Shown: one piece after another, positions 51,837-61,274 of the stretch
Layout: every line of letters begins with the position of its first letter
Position numbering within the stretch: the first letter of the stretch is position 1
From: Clostridiales bacterium
Lineage (GTDB): Bacteria > Bacillota > Clostridia > Oscillospirales > Oscillospiraceae
Assembly: GCA_012523085.1 (NCBI GenBank)
Contig: JAAYJC010000080.1
Location: 1 to 62,475, forward strand
DNA: 62,475 nt
Reading direction: 5' to 3'
The notes under the pieces: model-generated
Database searches by the model: none
What the model was told of the DNA's origin: nothing
The model's input: the letters and a program-made list of their open reading frames with translations, nothing else
Translations under genes and position numbers: made by a program

Positions 51837-53756
51837 TTAGATATAATACCCGGCCTTGAACCCGGCCTCTACGGCTTCCATACCCTGTCCGATTTTCAAG
51901 GCATCGCCAACGACAACCAGGTTCTTCACCTTGCCTTCCAGCTTTTCTTTCAGTGAGCTCTCCGGCTTGGATCCAAGAGCAATGACAACATCCTTAACAC
52001 CCTTGAACGCGTAAGTTTCTTTTTCTTTTTCATAAACGATAGCGTCTTTCTTAATTTCGACAACCTTAGTCTTTGTAAAAATCTGTACTTTTCGTTTCTC
52101 AAGATATTCAAACTGAAAATAATTAACCGAGCTTTCGCCTTCAGGGGAGAGGGCATCCAACATCTCGAAGATTGCAACCTTGCTTTGAAGAGAGGCAACA
52201 AAAGATGCTGTTTCGACGCCGACTTCACCGCCGCCAATAACCGCGACACTATCACCGACTAATTTTTTGCCGGACAGAACATCATTTGCATGATAAACAT
52301 TATCTCCGTCAATACCGGGAATATTCGGTATAAAAGGTATTGCGCCGGTAGCAAGTATGACAGCGTCGGGCTTTTCCGATTCTATCATTTTCTCATCGAA
52401 AGCAGTATTCAAATGCACCTTTACACCCAGCTTATCAAGCTGGCGTTTTTGCCAGACGGTAAACGTTGCCAGTTCCTGCTTGTAGGGCGGGACAGCCGCA
52501 AGAAGCCATTGACCGCCGAGTCTGTCATCTTTTTCGAACAAGGTCACCTCGTATCCGCGGCCGGCAGCAGCAATTGCCGCTTCCATTCCGGCTATTCCGC
52601 CGCCGATAACCAACACCTTCTTTTTGATGTCGGCCGGTACATTAACGTATTCGCCTTCACGGCCTGTTATGGGGTTAACGGTGCACTTGATGGGTTCTAG
52701 CTTATAAAGCTGTGAAACGCAACCCTGACAGCCTATGCAGTGAATTATATCATCTATCTTGCCTTCCTTAGCTTTGTTGGGAAATTCAGGATCAGCCAGC
52801 GAACCGCGTGCCATACATATCATATCTGCTTTATTGTTCTCCAAAGTAGCCTCGGCAATAAAAGGATCATTAAACCTGCCCACCGTGATTACCGGGACAG
52901 AAACCGCTTTGCGTATTTCTTCCGCATAGTTTACTGAAAAACCATGTGCAACAGCAGCGGGAGGGAGCATGTAGCGAATGGTCGTATAATTTCCTACGGA
53001 GCAATGTAGAATATTAGCGCCGGCGGCTTCAAACATTCTTGCTAAGGCACGGGAATCGGCGATTGTGAGTCCCTCGCCTTCAGGCAACAGCTCGGTTGTA
53101 GACATTCTATAGATGACAGGAAAATCATCGCCTACCTTCTTGCGAACATCTTTTATGATTTCAACCGGAAAACGTGCCCTGTTAACCAAATTCCCGCCAT
53201 ATTCATCGGTTCTTTTGTTAGAATAAGGAGAAGTAAATTCCTGAATAAGATAGCCATGGGCGCCATGTATTTCAACAGCATCATACCCGGCTTTCTTTAC
53301 ACGCAGGGCAGCATCGCCAAACGCGCTGACGATGTCCCTGATCTCCGCAACGGTCAGTTCTCTTGGCGTATTAACCAAAGTAGGGTCTTTGATCGGAGAA
53401 GGCCCTACAACCGGTGCTCCCGTGGCAATAGTTTGGCGACCGCCGTGAATAAGCTGAACCGCTATTTTTGCACCTTGTTTATGGGCTACTTCGGCAACCC
53501 TGCTTGCACCCTCTATTTGCTCGTCCATCCACATACCGGAACAGTGGTCAAAAGCTCTTGCATCTTCCGTAACCGCCTGAGCTTCGCAGATAATCAAGCC
53601 CCACCCGCCTTTTGCCCGGGCTTCCACATATTTTAAATAACGGTCGGTAACAGTACCGTTTTCAGTACAATAAAGAACTTCCATTGGTCCGATGACCAAA
53701 CGGTTTTTAAGGTTTAGTTTACCGATAGAAATGGGCTCAAACAGCTTTTTAAACAT
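51837..53756 (-). CDS. Old Yellow Enzyme/2,4-dienoyl-CoA reductase-type flavoenzyme
   Basis: About 639 residues from ATG 53756. N-terminal FMN TIM barrel (FEPISIGKLNLKNRLVIGPM, EIHGAHGYLIQEF), a [4Fe-4S] site CIGCQGCVSQLYKLEPIKC, then an FAD domain (VLVIGGGIAGMEAAIAAAGR) and an NAD(P) domain (VAVIGGGEVGVETASF). The family includes dienoyl-CoA reductase, trimethylamine dehydrogenase, BaiCD/BaiH and cinnamate or enoate reductases. It reduces activated C=C bonds; the substrate is unknown. Its ribosome site GGAGG is part of the repeated leader, whose upstream peptide overlaps its start. Confidence 0.9.
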   Translation of the reverse strand: MFKKLFEPISIGKLNLKNRLVIGPMEVLYCTENGTVTDRYLKYVEARAKGGWGLIICEAQAVTEDARAFDHCSGMWMDEQIEGASRVAEVAHKQGAKIAVQLIHGGRQTIATGAPVVGPSPIKDPTLVNTPRELTVAEIRDIVSAFGDAALRVKKAGYDAVEIHGAHGYLIQEFTSPYSNKRTDEYGGNLVNRARFPVEIIKDVRKKVGDDFPVIYRMSTTELLPEGEGLTIADSRALARMFEAAGANILHCSVGNYTTIRYMLPPAAVAHGFSVNYAEEIRKAVSVPVITVGRFNDPFIAEATLENNKADMICMARGSLADPEFPNKAKEGKIDDIIHCIGCQGCVSQLYKLEPIKCTVNPITGREGEYVNVPADIKKKVLVIGGGIAGMEAAIAAAGRGYEVTLFEKDDRLGGQWLLAAVPPYKQELATFTVWQKRQLDKLGVKVHLNTAFDEKMIESEKPDAVILATGAIPFIPNIPGIDGDNVYHANDVLSGKKLVGDSVAVIGGGEVGVETASFVASLQSKVAIFEMLDALSPEGESSVNYFQFEYLEKRKVQIFTKTKVVEIKKDAIVYEKEKETYAFKGVKDVVIALGSKPESSLKEKLEGKVKNLVVVGDALKIGQGMEAVEAGFKAGYYI

Positions 53757-53877
53757 AAAAACCTCCATTCTGCTGCGAAGCGGCAGCACAAATAGTCAGG
53801 AAAAATCGATTGAACAAATGGCCGCTGTCATATTTGGCGGCCAAATCGATTTCTTCCGTGCGTGAAAGGTTTTTCAC
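53749..53877 (-). CDS. Upstream leader peptide of the flavin oxidoreductase (42 aa)
   Basis: GTG 53877, with GGGAG six bases upstream, opens 42 codons: VKNLSRTEEIDLAAKYDSG, then FNRFFLTICAAASQQNGGF, ending in a TAA at 53751-53749 that lies inside the oxidoreductase start (ATG 53756). The stop/start arrangement implies translational coupling. The core DLAAKYDxGHL...FFLTICAA recurs in frame in the intergenic copy near 58.8 kb, with an in-frame 24-base insertion. Function unknown. Confidence 0.5.
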   Translation of the reverse strand: MKNLSRTEEIDLAAKYDSGHLFNRFFLTICAAASQQNGGFYV

Positions 53878-53880
53878 GCT
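53763..53880 (-). repeat. Repeated 5' leader module, copy 3 (longest)
   Basis: Minus strand, in order: an AGCGTGAAAAACCTTTCACG hairpin, a GGCCGCC...GGCGGCC-type hairpin (53820-53842), TTTTTCCTGACTATTTGTG, a CTGCCGC/GCAGCAG hairpin and AATGGAGG. Confidence 0.75.
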
Positions 53881-54120
53881 ATACTCCCTTGTTAAATAAA
53901 GTTGACAAACGCAGCTATCTTTCGAAATACAAAAAAACATTAATATATTGTCGCATTTTATAGGATTGACATGGCAAAAAAATATATGCACTCTAATACT
54001 GATTTCAAAAAATATGCAGATCAACGGAATTAATGCCTGCTGAACAATTCAAAAACGCAACAACTGCAATACTTTGACAGCGTTTTAAATTGTTTGTTCA
54101 GTGGACATTAATTATTATGT

Positions 54121-54158
54121 AAAAAAAGGCGGGGGGCTTTGCCCCCCCGCCTTTTTTT
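54121..54158. terminator. Bidirectional terminator of htpG
   Basis: An A-run, GGCGGGGGGC, a short loop, GCCCCCCCGCC and a T-run: a canonical two-way rho-independent terminator 40 bases past the htpG stop. The stretch 53881-54120 holds only the leader region upstream of copy 3. Confidence 0.92.
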
Positions 54159-54197
54159 TACTGTTCTTCGATTTAATAGAGGAACCGTATTATACTG

Positions 54198-56120
54198 TCA
54201 AACGATCAGTTCGTCCACCAGCCCTGCATACTCGCCGGGGTCCGGGATATCGGTACCCGCAATCAGCAGTGCCTGAAAATACAGAAGTTTAGCGTATTTT
54301 GCGGCCTTGTCCTTGTCCCGCATGAAGGCCATTTTCAAGGCGTTAAAGGTTTTGTGGTTTGCATTGAGCTCCAAAACGCGCTCCGCTTTCATCTTTTCGC
54401 CTCCGCCGGGAAGCGAGCTGAAGTATTTTTCCATTTCCAGAGAGATCGTGCCCTGAGCGGACAGGCAGACCGGATGGCTCTTGAGCTTGTGCGAGAGTTT
54501 GACCGCCGCGACATTTCCGTTCAGGCTGTCCCTGACAAAGTCCAGAAGCTCTTTGTTTTCGGTTTCCTGTTTTTCCGTTTCTTCCTTGCTTTCTTCGGAT
54601 TCGAGACCCAGATCGTCGGAATTAACGGACTTAAAGGTTTTCTTATCAAATTCACCCAGCATGCTGACCACAAACTCGTCGGGTTCCTCGGTAAGATACA
54701 AGATGCTGAAACCCTTTTCCTTTACCGGCTCGGTTTGCGGAAGCTTGTCCAGACGCGCTATGCTGTCGCCGCAGGCGTAATAGATAAACTTTTGCTCTTC
54801 CGGCATTTTCGAAACATAATCCGAAAGAGAAACCATGTCGTTTTCGTTGGACGAGTGGAACAAAAGCAAGTCGGAAAGCAGATCCTTTTTCATGCCGTAA
54901 CCGCCGAGGATTCCGTATTTGAGCTGCAGCCCGAAGCTTTGATAGAATTCCTTGTACAGCGAAAGGTCGTCGGTCATGAGTTTTTTCAGCTCGCTCTTGA
55001 TCTTTTTCTCAATATTCGTTGCAATGGTTTTCAGCTGCCTGTCATGCTGCAGCATTTCCCTTGAAATATTAAGCGAAAGGTCCTGGGAATCCACGACGCC
55101 CCTTACAAACCGGAAGCATTCCGGCAGCAGGTCGGCGCATTTTTCCATGATCATGACGCCGCTCGTATACAACTGAAGTCCGGCCTCATAATCCCTCGTG
55201 TAGTAATTATATGGCGCCTTTTTCGGGATGAATAAAAGAGCCTTATAGCTTACCGCGGCGCCCTCGGCGCTGATGCGGATTATTCTGACGGGATCGTCGG
55301 CATCGTAATACTTTTCTTTATAAAAAGCGATGCACTCCTCGTCGCTGACCTCGCTTTTCCCGCGCTGCCAGATCGGGACCATGCTGTTGACGGTCTCTTC
55401 CTCGTTATAGCTTTCATATTTGGTTTTCTTATTACCGTCCTCGTCCACCTCATCGGTCTCCACCGAGCGGGTTTTTTCTACATCCATGATGATCGGATAA
55501 CGAATGTAGTCCGAGTATTTTTTAATAAGCTGACGAAGCCTGTAGGGCTCCAGAAATTCGCCGTAGTTTTCCTCATCCGTATCGGGTTTGATATGCATGA
55601 TGATATCCGTTCCGACAGTTTCCTTTTCGTAGGCTGTTATCGTGTAGCCGTCGACACCCGAGGAAACCCACTTTGCGGCGTCGTTTTGTCCGTAGGCTCT
55701 TGATATGACCTCGACAGTATCGGAGACCATGAAGGCTGAATAAAAGCCTACGCCGAACTGACCGATGATATCAATGTCGCCTTCGGCTGCCTGCTGCCCC
55801 TCCATTCCGCTTTTAAACTCCAAAGAGCCGCTTCTGGCAATGACGCCGAGATTTTTCTCAAGCTCCCCGGCAGTCATTCCGATGCCGTTATCCGACACGG
55901 TAACGGTACGCGCTTCTTTGTCCGATTTTATCCGGATGAAAAAATCAGCGCGGCTCATACCGACCTTATCGTCGGTCAGCGCCAGATAACACAGCTTGTC
56001 CAGCGCGTCGCTGGCATTGGAAACGATTTCACGCAGGAATATTTCCTTGTGAGTATATATGGAGTTAATCATAAGCTCCAACAGTCGCTTTGACTCTGTT
56101 TTAAACTGCTTCTTTGCCAA
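54198..56120 (-). CDS. htpG: Hsp90 chaperone HtpG
   Basis: 640 residues. TTG 56120, with GGAGG seven bases upstream, gives the family start MAKKQFKTESKRLLELM. GHKL ATPase motifs: EIVSNASDALDKL, SDNGIGMT, GQFGVGFYSAFMV. Middle domain with FIPKKAPYN and NISREMLQ, plus a C-terminal dimerisation domain. Cytosolic chaperone. The long upstream gap carries no clear operator. Confidence 0.96.
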   Translation of the reverse strand: MAKKQFKTESKRLLELMINSIYTHKEIFLREIVSNASDALDKLCYLALTDDKVGMSRADFFIRIKSDKEARTVTVSDNGIGMTAGELEKNLGVIARSGSLEFKSGMEGQQAAEGDIDIIGQFGVGFYSAFMVSDTVEVISRAYGQNDAAKWVSSGVDGYTITAYEKETVGTDIIMHIKPDTDEENYGEFLEPYRLRQLIKKYSDYIRYPIIMDVEKTRSVETDEVDEDGNKKTKYESYNEEETVNSMVPIWQRGKSEVSDEECIAFYKEKYYDADDPVRIIRISAEGAAVSYKALLFIPKKAPYNYYTRDYEAGLQLYTSGVMIMEKCADLLPECFRFVRGVVDSQDLSLNISREMLQHDRQLKTIATNIEKKIKSELKKLMTDDLSLYKEFYQSFGLQLKYGILGGYGMKKDLLSDLLLFHSSNENDMVSLSDYVSKMPEEQKFIYYACGDSIARLDKLPQTEPVKEKGFSILYLTEEPDEFVVSMLGEFDKKTFKSVNSDDLGLESEESKEETEKQETENKELLDFVRDSLNGNVAAVKLSHKLKSHPVCLSAQGTISLEMEKYFSSLPGGGEKMKAERVLELNANHKTFNALKMAFMRDKDKAAKYAKLLYFQALLIAGTDIPDPGEYAGLVDELIV

Positions 56121-56306
56121 ATCATCTACCTCCAACAATGTAATGCATGTTATAACAACGTTAAATTATATCATATTTGCGGCCTTTTTCAACATATCCG
56201 GCTATGTGTTTCGAATATTTTAACAATTAAGAAAATATGCTATACTCAAGCATAGGCTAACGCATTATTAGGCCTAATCCTACCGAAAGAATGGGTGAGC
56301 GTGAAT

Positions 56307-56720
56307 ATGAAAGTTATGGCTGTTGACTACGGCGATGCCAGAACAGGTGTGGCGATATCCGACCCGAGCGGCAGCATTACCGGAGAGGCGCTGGTTATAA
56401 GCGAGTGGAACGCGGAGATACTGGCGGACAGGCTGTGTGAGCTGGCTTTGAGCCGCGGCGTCTCCGTTATTGTTTTAGGTTATCCTATCAATATGGACGG
56501 AACCCGGGGGCCGCGGGCCGAAAAAAGCGCTATGCTTGCCAGCATGATGAAAAAACGCTGTGCGCTGGACGTGGTATTACAAGACGAAAGGCGCACGACC
56601 GTCGATGCGCACAGAATTTTAACGGAAGCGGGCAGGCGCGGCAGGAAACGCAAGGCCTCGATTGACGCCGTTGCGGCATCTTTAATTCTTGAGACATATC
56701 TGAACGGCCTGAGGGGATGA
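56307..56720 (+). CDS. ruvX: RuvX/YqgF putative pre-16S rRNA nuclease
   Basis: 137 residues from ATG 56307 (an in-frame GTG lies at 56295). The RNase-H-like fold carries catalytic acids in MAVDYGDARTGVA, VVLQDERRTTV (Asp/Glu) and RKASIDAVAASLILE (Asp), with VIVLGYPINMDGTRGPRA between. Family members act in 16S rRNA 5'-end maturation or Holliday-junction-type cleavage. It is monocistronic or read into the decayed region that follows. Confidence 0.9.
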   Translation: MKVMAVDYGDARTGVAISDPSGSITGEALVISEWNAEILADRLCELALSRGVSVIVLGYPINMDGTRGPRAEKSAMLASMMKKRCALDVVLQDERRTTVDAHRILTEAGRRGRKRKASIDAVAASLILETYLNGLRG

Positions 56721-57151
56721 AACGATTTCTATGTGAGGAGGTTGAATATGAAAACATAGTACTTACATCAATGCCAACTACACCAGGAAACATTTGCCAC
56801 ATGGCTCCGACTGAAGAGTATTGGATTGAGAAAGTGGGGGCACAATCTGCACCATATACTTTTGCAAGAACCATCCTATTCGATTCAAATGGTTTTGAAA
56901 TGACTCCTCAAAATTATCAGACACGTACTCAGTATATTCAATCAGCTATAATAATTTACAATCCTCCTGAATATTCATCCTATTTTTCTAGCTTAAGTGA
57001 GAATGAAAAAACAGCAATTATTGGTCATGAAATTGGTCATGCTCTAAGATTTGGTCATGTAACAACAACAAATTCAATAATGATACAAGGCGACCCGGTT
57101 TATTATGTACTACAGCCTTTTGACATAAAGCAATTTTCATTAAAGTATTAG
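56717..57151 (+). pseudogene. Matrixin-like metalloprotease fragment
   Basis: A 144-codon frame with the extended zinc motif GHEIGHALRFGHV (HExxHxxGxxH), as in M10/matrixin-type proteases, followed by NSIMIQGDP in the Met-turn position. It lacks the signal peptide and N-terminal part expected of such secreted enzymes. Near 56745 a strong AGGAGG is followed by ATG-AAA-ACA-TAG, which looks like the original start broken after three codons. Base composition is AT-richer than in neighbours. Probably a truncated gene acquired by transfer. Confidence 0.5.
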
Positions 57152-57165
57152 AGGAGATGTAAATC

Positions 57166-57812
57166 ATGAATAAGCGAATTTTCATTCCCATTATTGTTTT
57201 CATTGTTTTAATAGTAGCATTTTTTATCAGTAAACCTATTATGGTACCAAAAAACATAGATGCTGCTTCTTTACGTAATCAATATCCTTATTATGAAAAC
57301 AACGGAATGAACAATATGGCACAATAAGAAGTATTGAAAAATCACCATTGATCACCGCTTCAAGCGCCTTAGTCGAACTTAAGGTAACTGGGGAAATCAT
57401 CGAAAAGTCTTGGGAAATGAATATGACTGAAGATGTAAATGGATTTAAATCAACCATCGTGGCTTATTATATCCCGGTCAAAATCCTGAAGGTGGTCAGT
57501 TCGAAAGAGGATTTTTCGTTTGCCGGAGAAGAGTTTTTTCTATGTTATGCTGCAGACTGTTTTTTTGGAAAGGAAGCAATAAAGCTTGGTGCCGAGTTTA
57601 TATGCTTTACGACCGAAACCACAAGACTAAAAAAAGAGCATATTGGTTCTGAAAATGTATATGAATCGGCAGACATGGCCACCTTTTACATGACGGAGGA
57701 CGGATATGTCCTATCGCTGACCTCGGACGCGTTTGTGGACGTCTATTCCGGCTACACGGTACGCAACTTTGAAAAAGAGATGAAGGAGATTACGAAAGAA
57801 AACGGCTGGTGA
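57166..57812 (+). pseudogene. Frameshifted exported protein, copy 1
   Basis: ATG 57166 after GAGGAG opens MNKRIFIPIIVFIVLIVAFF, a membrane anchor, and stops at 57327. In another frame from about 57314 the coding continues (GTIRSIEKSPLITASSALVE, LKVTGEIIEKSWEMNMTED) to 57812. One missing base near 57313 joins the two into about 215 residues. The protein would be membrane-anchored and extracytoplasmic. I do not recognise the family. Two related fragments follow. Confidence 0.5.
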
Positions 57813-57929
57813 AATCGACGGAACCAATCAAATTGAGGTAAACGACTATTGTATTGCAGACATCAGTTCGTCCTAAGCCCATCGGAGTTCATCTAAATTA
57901 CACCCCTCAGACGAGGACGGAGGGAGTGG

Positions 57930-58140
57930 CCGGATTAAAGACATCACAGCATACCATTTCACGGTAGACTGTATAGATGAGGGTGGAGGGATCCTGATGA
58001 ATCACCGTTAATCACAACTTGCAGAGCTCTGGTTGAAGTGAGGGTATGCGGTGAGCTCATAGAAAAATCCTGGGGAATGTATATGACCGAAAATATAAAA
58101 ATCACGAGGGCTATTATTACTTAGTGGGTGCTCCGATCAC
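57930..58140 (+). pseudogene. Related exported-protein fragment, copy 2
   Basis: SGRIKDITAYHFTVDCIDEG and, in another frame, DESPLITTCRALVEVRVCGE, LIEKSWGMYMTEN resemble the copy at 57330-57430 in sequence and order, but are broken by stops. It looks like a decayed tandem paralogue. Confidence 0.5.
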
Positions 58141-58258
58141 AAAGCATCTCATATACCGACGTACCCCTCAACTACAAATGATTTTAACGCATCATTTGAA
58201 GGGGATATTTCTTTTATAGATATGGAAGAGCAATTGATAAAGGCGACTGAAGTTTTTT

Positions 58259-58585
58259 ATGCAACATACACCGGGCCGTATATTAATAGCCAAAATAGAA
58301 TATGAACTGTATATGATAGGTAGGACAGCGCCGTCCTGCACCTATATTTGTCAGATCACAGAACCAATTACAGGGGTGTATAATGATGCAGAAATGACCG
58401 GAGGGATATTGGTTGTCTTCTTTGCTGATACGGTAAAACAGGGAGAAGAATACATAGTGCTGTTAAATAAGCGTAGCGAAGAGATGCAGATTTATGAACT
58501 GTCCTCCAGAAACAGTGTGCGCTCTGTAGACGAATACGAAGAAATCGCCTTAATCCTAGCCGATCCGGAAAAAGCCGAAGACTGA
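58259..58585 (+). pseudogene. C-terminal exported-protein fragment, copy 3
   Basis: A 108-codon frame: TAPSCTYICQITEPITGVYN, GGILVVFFADTVKQGEEYIV, SRNSVRSVDEYEEIALILA. It has the layout of the C-terminal half of the same family (short strands ending in a DEYEE motif). There is no ribosome site, and the start lies within sequence that looks coding in other frames. Probable remnant. Confidence 0.4.
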
Positions 58586-58603
58586 TATCAGTATAATAGA
58601 ACC

Positions 58604-58650
58604 CCAACGGCAGAGAGGCTTCCTCATACGGGAAGCTTCCCTGCCGTTGG
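58604..58650. terminator. Hairpin after the decayed region
   Basis: CCAACGGCAG (58604-58613) pairs with CTGCCGTTGG (58641-58650), with an inner GGCTTCC/GGAAGC pair. A likely terminator. Confidence 0.65.
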
Positions 58651-58741
58651 ATTATCCGGTTGAAAATAATGCTGTCTATGACAGAATATGATTCTATGAT
58701 GAACCGACTGGCTGCTGTTTGCAGGAAACGGTCAATATGAG

Positions 58742-58831
58742 CAGCACAAATAGTCAGGAAAAATTGATTGCGCGAAACTTGTTTCGCGCTGAGGAGCAAA
58801 TGGCCGCCGTCATATTTGGCGGCCAAATCCA
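58742..58831 (-). repeat. Repeated leader module, intergenic copy 4
   Basis: The minus strand carries DLAAKYDGGHL, an in-frame insertion with a GCGCGAAAC/GTTTCGCGC hairpin (58770-58789), then FFLTICAA and TTTTTCCTGACTATTTGTG. The GGCCGCC...GGCGGCC hairpin is at 58802-58824. The 3' hairpin, the ribosome site and a following gene are missing here. Confidence 0.7.
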
Positions 58832-58857
58832 TTCAGAGAGACAATCAACAGTGGACA

Positions 58858-59853
58858 TTATTTTATCGCCGGTATGGTTTGGTAATAGTCTCTGACGTAA
58901 TTTTTGTATTCGTCCATAATCCATGCGTTGCGTTTTTGGTGTTCCCGCTGGTCAAACGGGCCGGATACGCTTGCGCTGAAGACAAATCCGCCGTCGGGCG
59001 CAAGCCGGTCGGCGTATTTTCTGACCTCAGATCTGATTTCCTCCTCGGTTGCGTCCGGGTCTGCAACGCGGCCGGATGCGTCAAATCCGCCCACCAAGGC
59101 AAGCTTGCGTCCGTATTTAGTCTTGATGGCATCAATATCATTTGCCGTCTGGACGGGATCCCAGGCCGTGATACCCATATCGATCCAATCCTGAATCAAA
59201 ATTTCGCACTGTCCGCAGCAATGAAGCTGTGTCGGAATTCCCGCGTCCAGAAACAGCTCCACATATTTCCGCCAATAGGGAGAAAACAGCTCTCTGAACA
59301 TCGTAAGCGAAATAAACGGGCTGCGCGCGGTTGCGACATCATCAGGCAGCCATACCATGTCGGGTTTATAATACTTGATCATATTCTTTCCGATGATCAT
59401 ATAGAAATCGGTGACCCATTCCATCAAAGCGATGACCTCTTCGGGTTCTTCGGAACAGGCGCAGAGACCTTCGGTAAAGCCCATGTAATTGATCAGCGTT
59501 TGAAAAAAGCCCGTTATGTAGTTACCCATAACAAAGGCTTTGCTTCTGTCGATTTTCTCAAGATCCTTTTTTGCCATCGCTTCCCAGTCAACATTGGAAA
59601 GATCGGGCAGAGTTACGATGTCACGCCACTTCGTGATATCGTTGATCATGAATTTACCGGGCGCAGGCACAGCGCCGATGCCGTCCGCCGTCGGCACAAA
59701 CTCAACGCCGAAGCAGTCAAATCCGCTCATGTCGGATTTTCTGTTCTGATTGATGATGGATGGAATAACCAACCCGGCATAATTAAAAACGGGGACAAAT
59801 TCCGGCATTTCACCGCGCATGATCCGCATATAGTTATCTTTTTCAGTCAGCAT
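58858..59853 (-). CDS. UroD-family (corrinoid-type) methyltransferase
   Basis: 331 residues from ATG 59853 (GAGGTG upstream), starting MLTEKDNYMRIMRGEMPE. TIM barrel of the uroporphyrinogen decarboxylase/MtaA group: LHCCGQCEILIQDWIDMGIT (zinc Cys/His region), AWDPVQTANDID, KLALVGGFDASG, APDGGFVFSASVSG. Family members in anaerobes transfer methyl groups to or from corrinoid proteins; true haem synthesis is unlikely. No corrinoid protein gene is adjacent. A 5' fragment of a relative lies at 17718-17825. Confidence 0.85.
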   Translation of the reverse strand: MLTEKDNYMRIMRGEMPEFVPVFNYAGLVIPSIINQNRKSDMSGFDCFGVEFVPTADGIGAVPAPGKFMINDITKWRDIVTLPDLSNVDWEAMAKKDLEKIDRSKAFVMGNYITGFFQTLINYMGFTEGLCACSEEPEEVIALMEWVTDFYMIIGKNMIKYYKPDMVWLPDDVATARSPFISLTMFRELFSPYWRKYVELFLDAGIPTQLHCCGQCEILIQDWIDMGITAWDPVQTANDIDAIKTKYGRKLALVGGFDASGRVADPDATEEEIRSEVRKYADRLAPDGGFVFSASVSGPFDQREHQKRNAWIMDEYKNYVRDYYQTIPAIK

Positions 59854-60014
59854 CGCAATCACACCTCATCACATACTTGGGTCTTTGCTTATTTGCTCCG
59901 GATAAAACTTTATCATGAGGCGGTTTGTAATTCAAGAGCGGGACAGAAATAAATCGGTAATCTTGTAAAATATTACGGCTTTTGTTGAATTTAAGCAGGC
60001 TGTGGGATACCCTG

Positions 60015-61274
60015 TTACCGGAGCGTCATCGACCGGTATTCTTCCGCGGTTCCGACTTTTCCGACAGCGGAAAGGGACAGATCGGAAAAGTCAAAGGTTT
60101 CTCTCGCGATGCCGATGATGTCCTCGCATGTTACCGCGTTATATGCACGGATAATGTCTTCGGCAGAAGGGACCGAGCCAAAGCAGAGCTCGTTTTTACC
60201 AAGCCGGTGCATACGCGCGCTGGTGGATTCAAGACCCAATATGACATTGGCTTTAACCTGTTCGCGCGCACGAATCAGCTCTTCTTCGGCGACGCCGCTG
60301 TCTCTTAGTTTTTCGACCTCGTCCAGGATAGCGGAAATTGCCGCTTTCTCGGTTTCCTGACCCAGTGCGGTGCTGATTCCGAACACACCGGTATCGTTAT
60401 GGCCGGCCACAAAGGAATAGACTGAATAACACAGACCGAGCTTTTCTCTCAATGTCTGGAAAAGACGGGAAGACATGCCCCCGCCCAGAATACTGCTCAG
60501 AAGCTGAAAGGCGTATCGGCGGTCGTCCCTGAAAGAGCAGGCCGGAAATGCAAAGCAAAGATGGTTTTGTTCAATCTTCTTTTTCTTTACCGTAAACGAC
60601 GGCTGATAGGCGGCCGCCTTCGCAACGCTTTCCGCGCCGGGTTTCATTTCTGAAAACCGATCCTTGATGTATGCGATATTATCCTCACTGAAGCTGCCGG
60701 ATAAAGCGAAGACGACACTGCCCGCCAGATAGTGCCGGGACATATATGATTTTAATAATCCGCCGTTCATTCTGCCTAAGGTCGCCGGCGTACCGAGTAT
60801 TGACCGGCTCAGCGGATTTCCCTTGTAAATCGCGGAAAACAGCCTTTCGGACACCAGATCCTCAGGCGTATCCTTATACATGTCGATTTCCTCTAAGATG
60901 ACGCCCCGTTCAGAAATGACGTCGCTTTCGCTAAAACAGGATTCAAAAAACATGTCGCTGAGAACATCAAGCAAAATATCCAGATGCGTATCCAACACTT
61001 TACCGTAAAAGCAGGTCTGTTCCTTGGATGTAAAGGCATTGGTCTGCCCGCCTATGGCATCCATCTGCTCGGCGATTTCGGCGGATGTCCGCGTGCTTGT
61101 GCCCTTGAACAACATGTGTTCGATAAAGTGGGCAGCTCCGCACTCATGCGCCTTTTCATTTCTGGAGCCTGTTCCAACCCATATTCCGGCGCTGGCCGAG
61201 CGGACATAGGGGATTTTCTCAAAGAGAATTCTTACGCCGTTGTCCAGTGTGATCTTTTCATATGTTTCCAACAT
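60015..61274 (-). CDS. M16 (pitrilysin family) zinc peptidase
   Basis: 419 residues. The inverted zinc motif is GAAHFIEHMLFKGT (HxxEH, near residue 50), with the distal Glu region ERGVILEEIDMYKDTPEDLV; the C-terminal half carries LCYSVYSFVAGHNDTGVFGI. Related to YmxG/processing-protease-like enzymes; cytoplasmic, no signal peptide. A short G-rich ribosome site precedes the ATG. Confidence 0.92.
   Translation of the reverse strand: MLETYEKITLDNGVRILFEKIPYVRSASAGIWVGTGSRNEKAHECGAAHFIEHMLFKGTSTRTSAEIAEQMDAIGGQTNAFTSKEQTCFYGKVLDTHLDILLDVLSDMFFESCFSESDVISERGVILEEIDMYKDTPEDLVSERLFSAIYKGNPLSRSILGTPATLGRMNGGLLKSYMSRHYLAGSVVFALSGSFSEDNIAYIKDRFSEMKPGAESVAKAAAYQPSFTVKKKKIEQNHLCFAFPACSFRDDRRYAFQLLSSILGGGMSSRLFQTLREKLGLCYSVYSFVAGHNDTGVFGISTALGQETEKAAISAILDEVEKLRDSGVAEEELIRAREQVKANVILGLESTSARMHRLGKNELCFGSVPSAEDIIRAYNAVTCEDIIGIARETFDFSDLSLSAVGKVGTAEEYRSMTLR

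Noticed and set aside
58768..59952. A 394-codon plus-strand frame opposite the UroD-type gene
   Set aside because: Antisense to a conserved gene; no domain or ribosome site.
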